A stretch of DNA of 64,000 nucleotides from contig JAGNDO010000018.1 of the NCBI GenBank assembly GCA_018003515.1, positions 24,093 to 88,092 of the forward strand, given 5' to 3'. Positions 35,306 to 44,396 of this stretch are shown here, piece after piece. Source of the stretch: Caldilineaceae bacterium (GTDB lineage Bacteria > Chloroflexota > Anaerolineae > Caldilineales > Caldilineaceae). Under the pieces are notes generated by a model. It ran no database searches, was not told where the DNA came from, and saw nothing but the letters and a program-made list of their open reading frames with translations. A program made the position numbers and the translations under genes. Positions within the stretch are counted from its first letter, which is position 1. Each line of letters begins with the position of its first letter.

Positions 35306-36529
35306 TTACCGTCTCTGCACCTTGCTCACCGCCTTGCGGGCGATGGAGAGGGGCATGCCTTCCCGTTGGGCGAATTGTTGGAAGATGGCGTAGAAGCGTT
35401 CCCGATCCTGGGCGGTGATGACGGCCACGGCGTCGGCGGTTTCGATGGCGTAGGGATAGCCGTTGCCCACCACGCACTCAGCCCGCACCCGGTCCAGGAC
35501 CGATTCGGCCAGACCGGCGTCCATGATCCAGCGGGGCATCTCCACCCGGGAGGGGGGGCGGTCACTGGTCAGGCGCACATAGGTGAAAGCGACTTCCCGG
35601 TAAAAGGCCACGCTGCCGGAGCGCTCCGCTCCGCCCCGGGGCTGGCTGAGGGCGTCGGCCCGGGCGCACAGGAAGAGGGGCGTGCGGTCTCCCCAGGCGG
35701 TGAGGACGTTGTCAAAGAGCCGGGCGTCACTGAGGGCCGCCACGGGTTTGTCGGCCAGAATGCCCAGCATATTGACCACATCCCGGCTGTAAGTGCTGTC
35801 CACAAAGCCGACCAGGGGGACTTGGTAGGTTTCGGAGCAGGCGAGCAGTTTTTGCACGGCCTCGACATAGGGCTTGGCCCGTTCCGGGCGCAGTTGACCG
35901 GCAAAGCTGATGATAAAAGAGCCGTCGAGGAAGCAGAGGGGTTTTTGTTCTTGGGGAACTTGGTCATATTCGGCCATCAGGCTGCACAGCTTTTCGCATT
36001 CCCGCACAAAGCGCAGTTGGTTGATGCGCCAGTTGGGAAAACCCATGCCCGCATTGCCGTCCTCCCCGTCGTCCTCCAATTCGTCCGGGGAGAGTACCTC
36101 GAAATCCAGATCCTTGACATAGCCGCCCTGGCCTTCGGTGTGATCGTTGATGTACCAGCCGATCTGCACCGCGCCCACGGGGATGGAGAAATCCTTGGTG
36201 GGGGGCAGCTGGCTGCCATCCACGGCGATCACCGGGCGGTTGTAGAGGGTGGCCAAGGCCCAGGTACGGGCGTCCCGATGGTCGGCCCAGCTTTCGGGGA
36301 AGGCCAGACGGAAGCGGTCAGCCTCATCCACCTCTGGGGTGGGGAAGGCACCCGGCCACTCAACCTCGCTGGCCGCCAGGGCCGCCAGGATGCGCTCTGC
36401 GCTCTGATCCCGCAGGGTCTCGAACTGGTCCTGAAGTTGACGGCGCTGCTTGATCTGCTCCTCACCGTATTGGCGGAAGCGATCCTTTTTGCTTTCCAGG
36501 GATTTGATGACTCGGTCGCGGTTTAACAT
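35306..36529 (-). CDS. nurA: DNA double-strand break repair nuclease NurA
   Basis: A 407-residue NurA-domain protein. Metal-binding motifs: VIAVDGSQLPP (about residues 99-109) and CFLDGSFIISFAG (about 199-211), with a late AIETADAVAVI strand and a terminal helix. The N-terminal ~50 residues are a charged coiled coil. In archaea NurA is a 5'-3' nuclease working with the HerA translocase on DNA ends; some Chloroflexota also carry it. No herA gene is in the window. No clear ribosome site; TATAAT-like sequence lies about 20 bases before the ATG. Confidence 0.9.
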   Translation of the reverse strand: MLNRDRVIKSLESKKDRFRQYGEEQIKQRRQLQDQFETLRDQSAERILAALAASEVEWPGAFPTPEVDEADRFRLAFPESWADHRDARTWALATLYNRPVIAVDGSQLPPTKDFSIPVGAVQIGWYINDHTEGQGGYVKDLDFEVLSPDELEDDGEDGNAGMGFPNWRINQLRFVRECEKLCSLMAEYDQVPQEQKPLCFLDGSFIISFAGQLRPERAKPYVEAVQKLLACSETYQVPLVGFVDSTYSRDVVNMLGILADKPVAALSDARLFDNVLTAWGDRTPLFLCARADALSQPRGGAERSGSVAFYREVAFTYVRLTSDRPPSRVEMPRWIMDAGLAESVLDRVRAECVVGNGYPYAIETADAVAVITAQDRERFYAIFQQFAQREGMPLSIARKAVSKVQRR

Positions 36530-36583
36530 GGTGAAACAATGTCCAAGGATTATAAATGGGCAAGGGTTATAAATGTAGCCGTT

Positions 36584-36670
36584 CCCCCCTCTGCCCCCCG
36601 GCCCCCAATTCTGGGGGAGGTCGTGGACAGGTTCCCCCCAAAGTTGGGGGGTCAGGGGGGCGGGGGGTGA
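36584..36670. repeat. C-rich double-hairpin repeat, copy 1
   Basis: Left hairpin CCCCCAATTCTGGGGG and right hairpin CCCCCAAAGTTGGGGGG, inverted relative to one another, with GTCGTGGACAGG between and CCCCCC/GGGGGG outer arms. Sister copies 39049-39132 and 58803-58880. Resembles the DUF559-associated 134-bp unit in design. Confidence 0.85.
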
Positions 36671-36704
36671 ATGGTGTCTATAAACAGTCTTCGATCTTTA
36701 CCCG

Positions 36705-38990
36705 TCAATCTTCTTTAACAATCGGCAGTTCAATATGAAAAATACTGCCCACGTCTGGGCTCTCCGCCCAGATGCGGCCACCGTGAGCCTGGATGATCTG
36801 GTGGACGATGGCCAGCCCCAGACCCGTGCCACGCACATTGTGGGCCGTGTCCTTTACCCGATAGAAGCGATTCCAGATCAGGTCCAACTGGTCTTGGGGG
36901 ATGCCGACGCCCTGATCCGCAATGTCGATACGGATCTGCTTCTCTTGTGCGCTCAAGGTGACGAAGATTACGCCCTGGTCGTGGCTAAACTTGATGGCGT
37001 TGGAGAAAAGGTTATCGAAAACCTGGCCCAGCCGTTGGGCATCCGCATAGATGGCCGGCAAGGTGGGGTTGGTCGCCAGATTGAAGCGCACCCCGGCCTC
37101 CTGTGCGGAGATGTGGGCGGCCCGGATGCAGCCCTGAACCAGGGCGTAGACATCGACTTCCTTCTGGATCAGAGCGGTGCTGTCGGCCTTCTGATAGTCC
37201 ACCATCTCCTGAATCATCATATTCATGGATTCAGCCCGCTTGAGGATAATCTGAATCGCATCCAACTGCTCAGGCGTCAGATCCCCCAGCATATTCTCGG
37301 CCAACATGCCGGCGTACCCCTGAATAAAGGTGAGCGGCGTGCGCAGTTCGTGGGACGCATTGTGTACAAAGTCATCCCGCACCTGGTTAAGCCGTTGCAG
37401 ATCCTCATAGGCTGCGCTCAACTCGGTGGACTGCTGAAGGCTCTGGCGCAGGAGGAGCTGATTTTGCAGGGTCACAGCGGCTTGGTTGCACAGGATCTGA
37501 ATCTGATTGCGTTCGGCCAAGGGGAAGGCATCTGTTCGGTAGCTCTTCAGAATCAAATGGCCAATAATTAACTCTTTGTGATGGCGCAGAGGGATAAAGA
37601 AGAGGGTGCGCACCTCTTGGGCATCTTGCGTTTTGCCGGGCTGCCAACCTTGGCGCTCCCGCAGATCCGAGATGTAAATGGGGTTCACCGTGTCGTAAAG
37701 CTCTTTGAGCAGAGGATAATCGTTGACCCGAATGGCTGCGCCGCCTGCCTCATCCGGGTCCATATACCCCGCTGAGGCCACAATCGTCCCCACCCGATCC
37801 CCCTCTTGTACCAGCATCACCGAACCGCTGTCATAATCCAGCAAGGTGCCGATGCTCTCCATCAGAGCCATGCCTGTCTCACCTGCCGAGGTGGTCTCGA
37901 TCAGCAAATTGGAGAAGGTCAACTGGATCTCGGCCAGTTGACGCTGACGACGTTCTCCGGCCAGCAGGTGGGCGCGGGTGATGACTAGGGCGATCTGGTC
38001 CGCAACCTGGGCGCTGATATCGATTTCTGTTTGGGTAAGGTGGCGGGCTTCGTTGAAGAGTACAAAAGCCGCCCCCAAGTGGTTTTCACCCACCATCAGG
38101 GGCAAACCGAGCAGGGTGCGACCGGTGAGACTCTCCGCCAATTGGGGATCAATCATGTCGGAGTCATGGATGTCCGACACCACAATGGGATGATTTCTGG
38201 CGATAACCTGAGCGGTGAAACTAGGCGTGTGGGCAGCAATGCGCAGTTTCATCGTCTGTTTGCGTTGAGACCCCGCTGCCGCCACCACTTTTGGGATCTG
38301 ATTTTCCTCATCCCACAGGGCTAAACTACAACTATCCGAATTGAAGAGACCGTTGAGGGTGTCCGCCATGTACTGCAACAGTTCATCGTAATCCTCAATG
38401 CTGTTGGCGGCATAGGTGAGGGCGTTGAGCAGATGCAGCTGATGGGCTTTTTGTTGCGTCGTTTTGAACAGCCGTTGATTGTCCAGTGCCACAGAGGCTT
38501 GGGCGGCCAGCCAACTCAAGGTCTGAATATCGTCCGCACTAAATTTATCGTCTGTTTCGTAGCCAACGGCAATCACACCCAATAGTTGATCTCTTGCCAG
38601 CATGGGAGCGGTAGCCACGGCCTGCAAAGGCCATTCGGTGACGCCGCGATAGACAGAAGTTTGATACGTGTTTGTAAAGAGGGGGCAGCGACTGCGAGCG
38701 GTCTCACCCAGAATTCCGTCGTCCAAAGACTCGTGTTCGCCCACTTTTGCATAGTTGGAATCGGAGATGGCCATTGTAACCAGACTTTTGGACTCCGGTT
38801 CGTATACATAGACCGCGGCCAACTGCGCCCCCGACACCTGCAGGATCCATTGACAGACGGTTTGGATCATCTCTGCTTCGTCCATGTGGGCAGCACTCTC
38901 CACAGAGAGAGCCGCCAACAGGGTCATTTGGCGCGCCCATACTGGGTCATTCTCCCCCTGGCTTGGCTGAGGCGTTGAAGCAGGATTCAT
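36705..38990 (-). CDS. Orphan sensor histidine kinase with multiple GAF domains
   Basis: A 761-residue soluble kinase: three GAF-type ligand-binding domains (about 30-185, 195-345 and 365-520; e.g. ARDQLLGVIAVGYETDDKFSADDI), then a HisKA dimerisation domain with phosphorylated H547 in SHELRTPLTFIQGY, and a HATPase domain with N box VFDNLFSNAIKFS, G1 DIADQGVGIP and G2 GTGLGLAIVHQII. No membrane segment, so it senses an internal signal. No response regulator gene is nearby. The flanking gaps each contain a C-rich double-hairpin repeat. Confidence 0.95.
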   Translation of the reverse strand: MNPASTPQPSQGENDPVWARQMTLLAALSVESAAHMDEAEMIQTVCQWILQVSGAQLAAVYVYEPESKSLVTMAISDSNYAKVGEHESLDDGILGETARSRCPLFTNTYQTSVYRGVTEWPLQAVATAPMLARDQLLGVIAVGYETDDKFSADDIQTLSWLAAQASVALDNQRLFKTTQQKAHQLHLLNALTYAANSIEDYDELLQYMADTLNGLFNSDSCSLALWDEENQIPKVVAAAGSQRKQTMKLRIAAHTPSFTAQVIARNHPIVVSDIHDSDMIDPQLAESLTGRTLLGLPLMVGENHLGAAFVLFNEARHLTQTEIDISAQVADQIALVITRAHLLAGERRQRQLAEIQLTFSNLLIETTSAGETGMALMESIGTLLDYDSGSVMLVQEGDRVGTIVASAGYMDPDEAGGAAIRVNDYPLLKELYDTVNPIYISDLRERQGWQPGKTQDAQEVRTLFFIPLRHHKELIIGHLILKSYRTDAFPLAERNQIQILCNQAAVTLQNQLLLRQSLQQSTELSAAYEDLQRLNQVRDDFVHNASHELRTPLTFIQGYAGMLAENMLGDLTPEQLDAIQIILKRAESMNMMIQEMVDYQKADSTALIQKEVDVYALVQGCIRAAHISAQEAGVRFNLATNPTLPAIYADAQRLGQVFDNLFSNAIKFSHDQGVIFVTLSAQEKQIRIDIADQGVGIPQDQLDLIWNRFYRVKDTAHNVRGTGLGLAIVHQIIQAHGGRIWAESPDVGSIFHIELPIVKED

Positions 38991-39048
38991 GGGATGGTTT
39001 GTCTTGTTTTGGGGCGTCCGATCTGTGACTATTTGGGTAAGCGTTCAC

Positions 39049-39132
39049 CCCCCCTCCGCCCCCCGGCCCCCAATTCTGGGGGAGGTTGTGGACAGTTCTC
39101 CCAAAGTTGGGGGGCTAGGGGGGGCGGGGCGT
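39049..39132. repeat. C-rich double-hairpin repeat, copy 2
   Basis: CCCCCAATTCTGGGGG and CCCAAAGTTGGGGGG hairpins around GTTGTGGACAGTT, with C-run and G-run ends. It lies in the secA-histidine kinase gap. Confidence 0.85.
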
Positions 39133-39142
39133 GAACGCTTAT

Positions 39143-42085
39143 CTATTTGGCAACAGGGACGCCGGATTTAGTATCAGTTTTTGCATGGCAGTGCTTGTAC
39201 TTTTTGCCGCTGCCACACCAGCAAGGATCGTTGCGGCCCACCTCTGTGGCACTCTTGCGCGCCGGTGAGGGACGTCCACCACCGTCGCCCCCAGCCCCGC
39301 CCCGATTGGTGCGGATGTTGCGGGCGATGGCCGTGGTGGCCTGGGGTTCGATACGTTTTTGCAATGAGAAAACCGCTTTGACGATGTCGCCGCGGATGTC
39401 TCCCATCAACTCCTGATACATACGGAAGGCCTCTTGCTTGTAGGCCACCAGGGGATCTACCTGGGCAAAGGCGCGCAGACCGATGCCCTCGCGCAGATGA
39501 TCCAGGTCGGTCAGGTGGCGCACCCAGCGATTGTCCACGGCCCACAGCATGATCTGCCGCTCGGCGTCCCGCAGATTCTCTTCACCCAACTCCTGCTCTT
39601 TTTGATTGTAGACCGTCCAGGCCATCTTGACCGCTTCGTCGGCAACCACCTTGATTTTTTTATCCGCCCAATGGGTGCTGTCAAATCCTTCGGGCAGGGG
39701 TAAAATGCCCCCCAGGGCCTGACTCAGCCCGTCCAGATCCCATTCATCCTCAAACTCGGTGGCGGTGAACTGGGCGACCAACCCCTCCACCTCTTCTTCG
39801 ATCAGGGTGGTGATGGTGGTCTGCAAGGAAGGCTCGCTGAGGATGCGCTGGCGCTCGGCGTAGATGGTCTCCCGCTGTTCGTTCACCACCTCGTCATATT
39901 GCAACACATGTTTGCGGATGTCGAAATTGTAGCCCTCTACCTTGGTCTGGGCATTTTCGATGGCCTTGCTGATCAGCCCGGCCTCGATGGGCATATCCTC
40001 TTCCACCCCCAGGCGCTCCATGATGCTGGCCATGCGCTCGCCGGCAAAGCGCCGGATCAGGTCATCTTCCAGGCTGATATAGAAACGACTGCTGCCCGGA
40101 TCTCCCAAGCGCCCGGAACGGCCCCGCAGCTGATTGTCGATGCGTCGGGCCTCGTGGCGTTCCGTGCCCACCACATGCAGACCGCCCACACTCTTCACCA
40201 GTTCCCGGTCCCTGGCCACTTCGTGCCACTTTTCGGCCAACACCTCGGCCCAGCGCACTGGGTAGGTCTGGGTGGGGTTTTTGCCATGCTTGAGCATATC
40301 CAAGCTGGCGTTCCAATCATGCTGGGGGATTTCGACCAGTTCGATCTCTTCTCGGCGCAGCTGCTCCCGGGCCAGCCCTTCCGGGTTGCCGCCCAGCAGA
40401 ATATCCACACCACGACCGGCCATGTTGGTGGCAATGGTCACCGAGCCGGGTCGCCCGGCCTGGGCGATGATGGTGGCCTCCCGCTCGTGGTTTTTGGCAT
40501 TGAGGATCTCATGTTTCACGCCGTGCCGCTCCAGCAATTTGCTGATCAACTCGCTGGTCTCGATGGCCACCGTGCCCACCAGAACCGGCTGCCTGGCTGC
40601 ATGGGCAGCGGCGATCTCTTCGATCACGGCCTTGAACTTGGCCTTGGTGGTCTGATAAACCACATCCGTATGGTCCTCCCGGATGATCGGCTTGTAGGTG
40701 GGTGTCGCCAAGACTGTCAGGTTGTAGATACGTTGGAACTCTTCTTCCTCGGTCTTGGCCGTGCCAGTCATGCCGGCCAGCTTGTCGTACATGCGGAAGA
40801 AGTTCTGGAAGGTAATGGTGGCCAGGGTCATGGACTCCTTCTGCACCTTGACCCCTTCCCTGGCCTCGATGGCCTGGTGCAGCCCCTCGCTATAGCGGCG
40901 ACCTTCCATCAACCGGCCCGTGAACTCGTCCACGATCACCACTTCGCCGTTGCGCACGATGTAGTCTTTATCCCGCTGATAGAGGACGGCGGCGCGCAGG
41001 GCATTGTCCAGATAGGGGATCATCTCGAAGTTTTCCGGGCTGTATAGATTGTCCGTGTTCACGGCCCGTTCCACCCGCATGATGCCCTCTTCGGTCAGGG
41101 TGGCCACGCGTTCTTTTTCGTTGATCACATAGTCAACGTCAGCTTGCAGGGTGCGGACCAGAACGGCAAACTTTTGATAGTAATTTGAACTCTCCCGAGC
41201 CTCGCCGGAGATAATCAGCGGGGTGCGGGCTTCGTCAACCAGGATGTTGTCCACCTCATCGATGATGGCATAGTGCAAGGCCCGCTGGGTCATCTGCTCC
41301 TTGCGCTGCACCATATTGTCCCGCAGATAGTCAAAGCCAAACTCGTTGTTGGTGCCATAGAGAATATCGGCCCCATAGGCATCTCGGCGGCTGATGGGGC
41401 GCAGGGCCTGAAAACGGTCATCCGCGGCCGGAAAGTCGGGATCGAAGAGATAGCTGCCCCGGTTGGGATCCCCGGCGCTGCTCTGGATCACCGCCGCGCT
41501 CAACCCCAGCAGATCATAGATCGGCCCCATCAATTGTAGCCCCACCTTGGACAAATAGTCGTTGGGGGTGACCAGATGTACCCCCCGCCCGGTGAGGGCG
41601 TTGAGGTAGATGGGCAGGGTGGCGACCAAGGTCTTGCCTTCGCCGGTCTTCATTTCGGCGATGGTGCCGCTGTGCAGGACTATGCCACCCAATAGCTGGA
41701 CATCATAGTGGCGCAGACCAATGGTGCGCTTGCTGGCTTCCCGCACGGCCGCAAAGGCCTCGGGCAGGATCTCACTGAGCAGGTCGTCCTCAAGATCCAG
41801 CAGCGCCTTTTTGATGCGTGCCACTTCCACCCGGGCGAACTTCTGCTCATCGGTCCCGGCCACGGCCTGATATTCCGTCTCGGCCTCGGCCAGCTCTTCC
41901 TGTAGATCGGTGGTGGCGCTTTGGATGCGATTCTGGAAATGGCGGGTCATGGCCCGCAGTTCTGTGTCGCTTTTGGCCTCAAAGCTCTTTTCCAGCCCGT
42001 TGACCTCTTCCACGATGGGATAATACTTCTTCAGCGCTTTCTCATTTGGATCGCCGGCAATGGCGTAATATAGCTTGCGAAACAT
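39143..42085 (-). CDS. secA: Preprotein translocase ATPase SecA
   Basis: A 980-residue SecA, the motor that pushes unfolded proteins through SecYEG. Walker A is TGEGKT (147-152), followed by [14 protein letters not shown] [31 protein letters not shown] and [18 protein letters not shown] are conserved. The C-terminus has the zinc-binding SEC-C motif [13 protein letters not shown]. Compared with the E. coli protein there is an extra ~45-residue acidic helical insert around 60-105. It starts 20 bases after prs and is probably co-transcribed with it. Confidence 0.98.
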   Translation of the reverse strand: MFRKLYYAIAGDPNEKALKKYYPIVEEVNGLEKSFEAKSDTELRAMTRHFQNRIQSATTDLQEELAEAETEYQAVAGTDEQKFARVEVARIKKALLDLEDDLLSEILPEAFAAVREASKRTIGLRHYDVQLLGGIVLHSGTIAEMKTGEGKTLVATLPIYLNALTGRGVHLVTPNDYLSKVGLQLMGPIYDLLGLSAAVIQSSAGDPNRGSYLFDPDFPAADDRFQALRPISRRDAYGADILYGTNNEFGFDYLRDNMVQRKEQMTQRALHYAIIDEVDNILVDEARTPLIISGEARESSNYYQKFAVLVRTLQADVDYVINEKERVATLTEEGIMRVERAVNTDNLYSPENFEMIPYLDNALRAAVLYQRDKDYIVRNGEVVIVDEFTGRLMEGRRYSEGLHQAIEAREGVKVQKESMTLATITFQNFFRMYDKLAGMTGTAKTEEEEFQRIYNLTVLATPTYKPIIREDHTDVVYQTTKAKFKAVIEEIAAAHAARQPVLVGTVAIETSELISKLLERHGVKHEILNAKNHEREATIIAQAGRPGSVTIATNMAGRGVDILLGGNPEGLAREQLRREEIELVEIPQHDWNASLDMLKHGKNPTQTYPVRWAEVLAEKWHEVARDRELVKSVGGLHVVGTERHEARRIDNQLRGRSGRLGDPGSSRFYISLEDDLIRRFAGERMASIMERLGVEEDMPIEAGLISKAIENAQTKVEGYNFDIRKHVLQYDEVVNEQRETIYAERQRILSEPSLQTTITTLIEEEVEGLVAQFTATEFEDEWDLDGLSQALGGILPLPEGFDSTHWADKKIKVVADEAVKMAWTVYNQKEQELGEENLRDAERQIMLWAVDNRWVRHLTDLDHLREGIGLRAFAQVDPLVAYKQEAFRMYQELMGDIRGDIVKAVFSLQKRIEPQATTAIARNIRTNRGGAGGDGGGRPSPARKSATEVGRNDPCWCGSGKKYKHCHAKTDTKSGVPVAK

Positions 42086-42105
42086 GCTACTCCTCTATTC
42101 ATTCT

Positions 42106-43116
42106 CTATTCGTTAAAAATTTCCCCGACGCTTAGACCTTTGTGGATGCGCAAGATCACTTCGCCCAACAGCTTTCCCATAGACAAAATGGTGATCTTTG
42201 CGCAACGCTTTTCCGGCGGCAAGTGCAGGGTGTTGGTGACAACCAACTCGGTAAATTCGCTTTGGCGGATGCGTTCAGCCGCCGGGTCACTGAAGACAGC
42301 ATGGGTGGCGGCCCCATAAATATCCAGAGCCTCCGCAGACCGCAAAAATTCAGCGGCCTTGGCAATTGTGCCCGCCGTATCGATCTCATCATCAACCAAA
42401 ATGGCATCTTTACCCGCCACCTGGCCGATGATATTAAACATTTGGGTGGTGCGGCCATCGGCCAAGGAGCGGCGTTTTTCGATGATTGCCAGAGGAAGAT
42501 CCAGGGCGGCGGCAAAATTGCGGCTCCGGCGCACGGATCCAATATCCGGTGCCACGACGACGGCATTGGTCAGCTCTTTCTGTAGAAAGTATTCTACCAT
42601 TGAATGGTATGCCGTCAACTCATCCGTTGGGATAGTAAAGAACCCCTGCACCTGTCCAGCATGGAGATCCATGGTCAGCAGCCGATCCGCCCCGGCGGTG
42701 GTGATCAGATCCGCCACCAGTCGGGCCGTTACCGGCACCCGGGGCTGGTCCTTTTTGTCCGTGCGCCCATAGCCATAGTAGGGGATCACCGCGGTGATGC
42801 GGGCGGCACTGTCCCGGCGCAAGGTTTCGATAAAGATCAGCAGTTCCATCAAATTGTCGTTGGTGGGCGCACCCGTGGGCTGCACCACAAAGACATCCTT
42901 GCCCCGCACACTCTCGTTCAGACGCACAAAGGTGTTGCTGTTGGCAAACTGAAAGATGTCCGCCTTGCCCGGCAAGATGCCCAGATAATCGCAGATTTCC
43001 TGGGTCAAAGGCCGGTTGGCCGTGCCGCTAAAGATAGCCAACGGACCATAAAGGTTATATCCCTGTTCCGAGACTTGCGGATCAATATGGAAGGGGTGAG
43101 CTCTTTCTATCATCAT
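42106..43116 (-). CDS. prs: Ribose-phosphate pyrophosphokinase (PRPP synthetase)
   Basis: A 336-residue class I PRPP synthase, making PRPP from ribose 5-phosphate and ATP for nucleotide, His and Trp synthesis. Seen: LAIFSGTANRPL near the start, DVFVVQPTGAPTNDNLMELL, TMDLHAGQVQGFF (about 155-167), VVAPDIGSVRRSRNFA, and the PRPP loop ILVDDEIDTAGTI (about 245-257). ATG 43116 follows AGAAAGAGA; a further ATG one codon later is equally possible. A -10/-35 pair lies 46-75 bases upstream. Followed directly by secA. Confidence 0.95.
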   Translation of the reverse strand: MMIERAHPFHIDPQVSEQGYNLYGPLAIFSGTANRPLTQEICDYLGILPGKADIFQFANSNTFVRLNESVRGKDVFVVQPTGAPTNDNLMELLIFIETLRRDSAARITAVIPYYGYGRTDKKDQPRVPVTARLVADLITTAGADRLLTMDLHAGQVQGFFTIPTDELTAYHSMVEYFLQKELTNAVVVAPDIGSVRRSRNFAAALDLPLAIIEKRRSLADGRTTQMFNIIGQVAGKDAILVDDEIDTAGTIAKAAEFLRSAEALDIYGAATHAVFSDPAAERIRQSEFTELVVTNTLHLPPEKRCAKITILSMGKLLGEVILRIHKGLSVGEIFNE

Positions 43117-43161
43117 GGATCTCTTTCTATCTTGACCTAACGGCAAAGGGTCGCCACCCTG

Positions 43162-43191
43162 ATTATACTCTTATCCAGAGAAGAGGGTAAA
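43162..43191 (-). promoter_or_regulatory. Promoter of prs-secA
   Basis: Minus strand: TTTACC (43186-43191), 18-base spacer, perfect TATAAT (43162-43167). Start near 43155, leader about 39 bases. Confidence 0.75.
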
Positions 43192-43253
43192 AAGCGAAAG
43201 AGGTCACAGGAGATGAAAATAGAAGGTTCTATGGGATCTCAGGGGGTCAAGCC

Positions 43254-43671
43254 ACGTCCCCGGCACTCGCCACCAGCAGTCTTGAATATGAAACGAGTAC
43301 TGCTCGGCGCAGATAACTCCGGGATAAGCTGCTCTAGCCGGGTCCGTGACCCATAGGCATCAAGCTAAGGGATCAGGGTGGACCAAAGCGCTGGAAATGA
43401 GCTGGGCAATCCCGGAAAGGGCCGGTTCTTCTTGTGTTCATGTAGTAGTTTTGGCCCATTCCGGGATTGGCGGGGAGATCTCGTCCATTCCGGGAATGGG
43501 CCAAAACTACTTACTCTACCTCAGATCGTCCGGCCCATTCCCGGAATGCTCTGTTTTTGAGCGCAAAACCCTTAGCTTGATGCCTATGGGTCCGTGACCC
43601 GGCTAGAGCAAAGTACTCCCGGACCCATTTACGCCGACGTATTCTAGTTGTGGCGAGTGCCGAGGACGTTT
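43254..43671. repeat. ~418-bp long palindromic element, copy 2
   Basis: Outer inverted ends ACGTCCCCGGCACTCGCCAC and GTGGCGAGTGCCGAGGACG; inside them TCGGCGCAGAT/ATTTACGCCGA, then GCTCTAGCCGGGTCCGTGAC with its inverse, CATAGGCATCAAGCTAAGG with its inverse, and CCCGGAATGGGCC hairpins. The core matches the copy at 32900-33313. No gene inside. Confidence 0.88.
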
Positions 43672-43693
43672 ACCCTATGAAATCCGGTTGAAT

Positions 43694-43738
43694 CAAAAAG
43701 ACAGTCCCCCAAGGAAAACTTTGGGGGACTGTCTTTTT
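43694..43738. terminator. Intrinsic terminator downstream of hsp20
   Basis: 18-bp stem (core GACAGTCCCCCAA/TTGGGGGACTGTC) with A run before and T run after, so it can work on both strands; it lies 41 bases after the Hsp20 stop. Confidence 0.85.
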
Positions 43739-43778
43739 GGTGAGGGCTGGGCCTGGGGGATTTCTTGCCTGGCCGAAC

Positions 43779-44234
43779 CTAGACCGTACGCACCTTGATC
43801 TGCTTGGGACGCACGGATTCGGTCTTGGGAACCACCAAAGTCAGCACGCCATTGTCAAAGGTCGCATCGATCTTGTCACCATCCACGGGCACGTTGAAGG
43901 TGAGTTTGCGTTCGAAAGAACCGACCAGACGCTCTTGGATCAGATAGGTGGCCTCGGCCTTTGCCGGGGTGAACTCACCCCGGATGGTCAGTTCATCCCC
44001 CTCAAAGGTGATCTCCACCTGGGTGGGGTCGATGCCGGGCAGGTTGGCACTCAGTACAAATTCGCTTTCGGTGGCATAGGCGTCCACGGGCAGACGCAAG
44101 GTGCGGTTCTCTCGGCTGCCCCCGTTGGCCGCATAATCATAGCGCCGGCGCATGTCTTCGTCCATCAGGCGATTGACGGTGCTGGCCAAATCGGCAAAAT
44201 CACGGACTGGGCGATAGTGGATTCGGGTTGCCAT
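43779..44234 (-). CDS. Hsp20 / alpha-crystallin small heat-shock protein
   Basis: A 151-residue small chaperone that holds unfolding proteins. The α-crystallin domain spans about 40-140: NRTLRLPVDAYATESEFVLSANLPGIDPTQVEITFEGDELTIRGE, then SFERKLTFNVPVDGDKIDATFDNGVLTLVVPK with the conserved GVL core. The usual I-x-I C-terminal tail is represented by PKQIKVRTV. ATG 44234 has AAGGAG at ideal spacing. A perfect inverted repeat GCAGTCA-N2-TGACTGC lies about 50 bases upstream. Confidence 0.95.
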   Translation of the reverse strand: MATRIHYRPVRDFADLASTVNRLMDEDMRRRYDYAANGGSRENRTLRLPVDAYATESEFVLSANLPGIDPTQVEITFEGDELTIRGEFTPAKAEATYLIQERLVGSFERKLTFNVPVDGDKIDATFDNGVLTLVVPKTESVRPKQIKVRTV

Positions 44235-44282
44235 TGGATATCTCCTTTTGCTCAAATAGCTGTTTCACGGTTGATTCATCGT

Positions 44283-44298
44283 GCAGTCAGTTGACTGC
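44283..44298. promoter_or_regulatory. Inverted repeat upstream of hsp20, possible operator
   Basis: GCAGTCA-GT-TGACTGC, a 7-bp perfect dyad 49-64 bases before the Hsp20 start. It is neither CIRCE nor the HspR box. A role in heat-shock control is inference. Confidence 0.4.
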
Positions 44299-44396
44299 CA
44301 TGGCTCTATTGTAGCCGTGTAATGTTAGATGAGCGTAAGCGGAGGGTTAGTGCTTTGTTTGCGATTTACACGTAGGGGCAGCTTTGAAAGCTGTCC

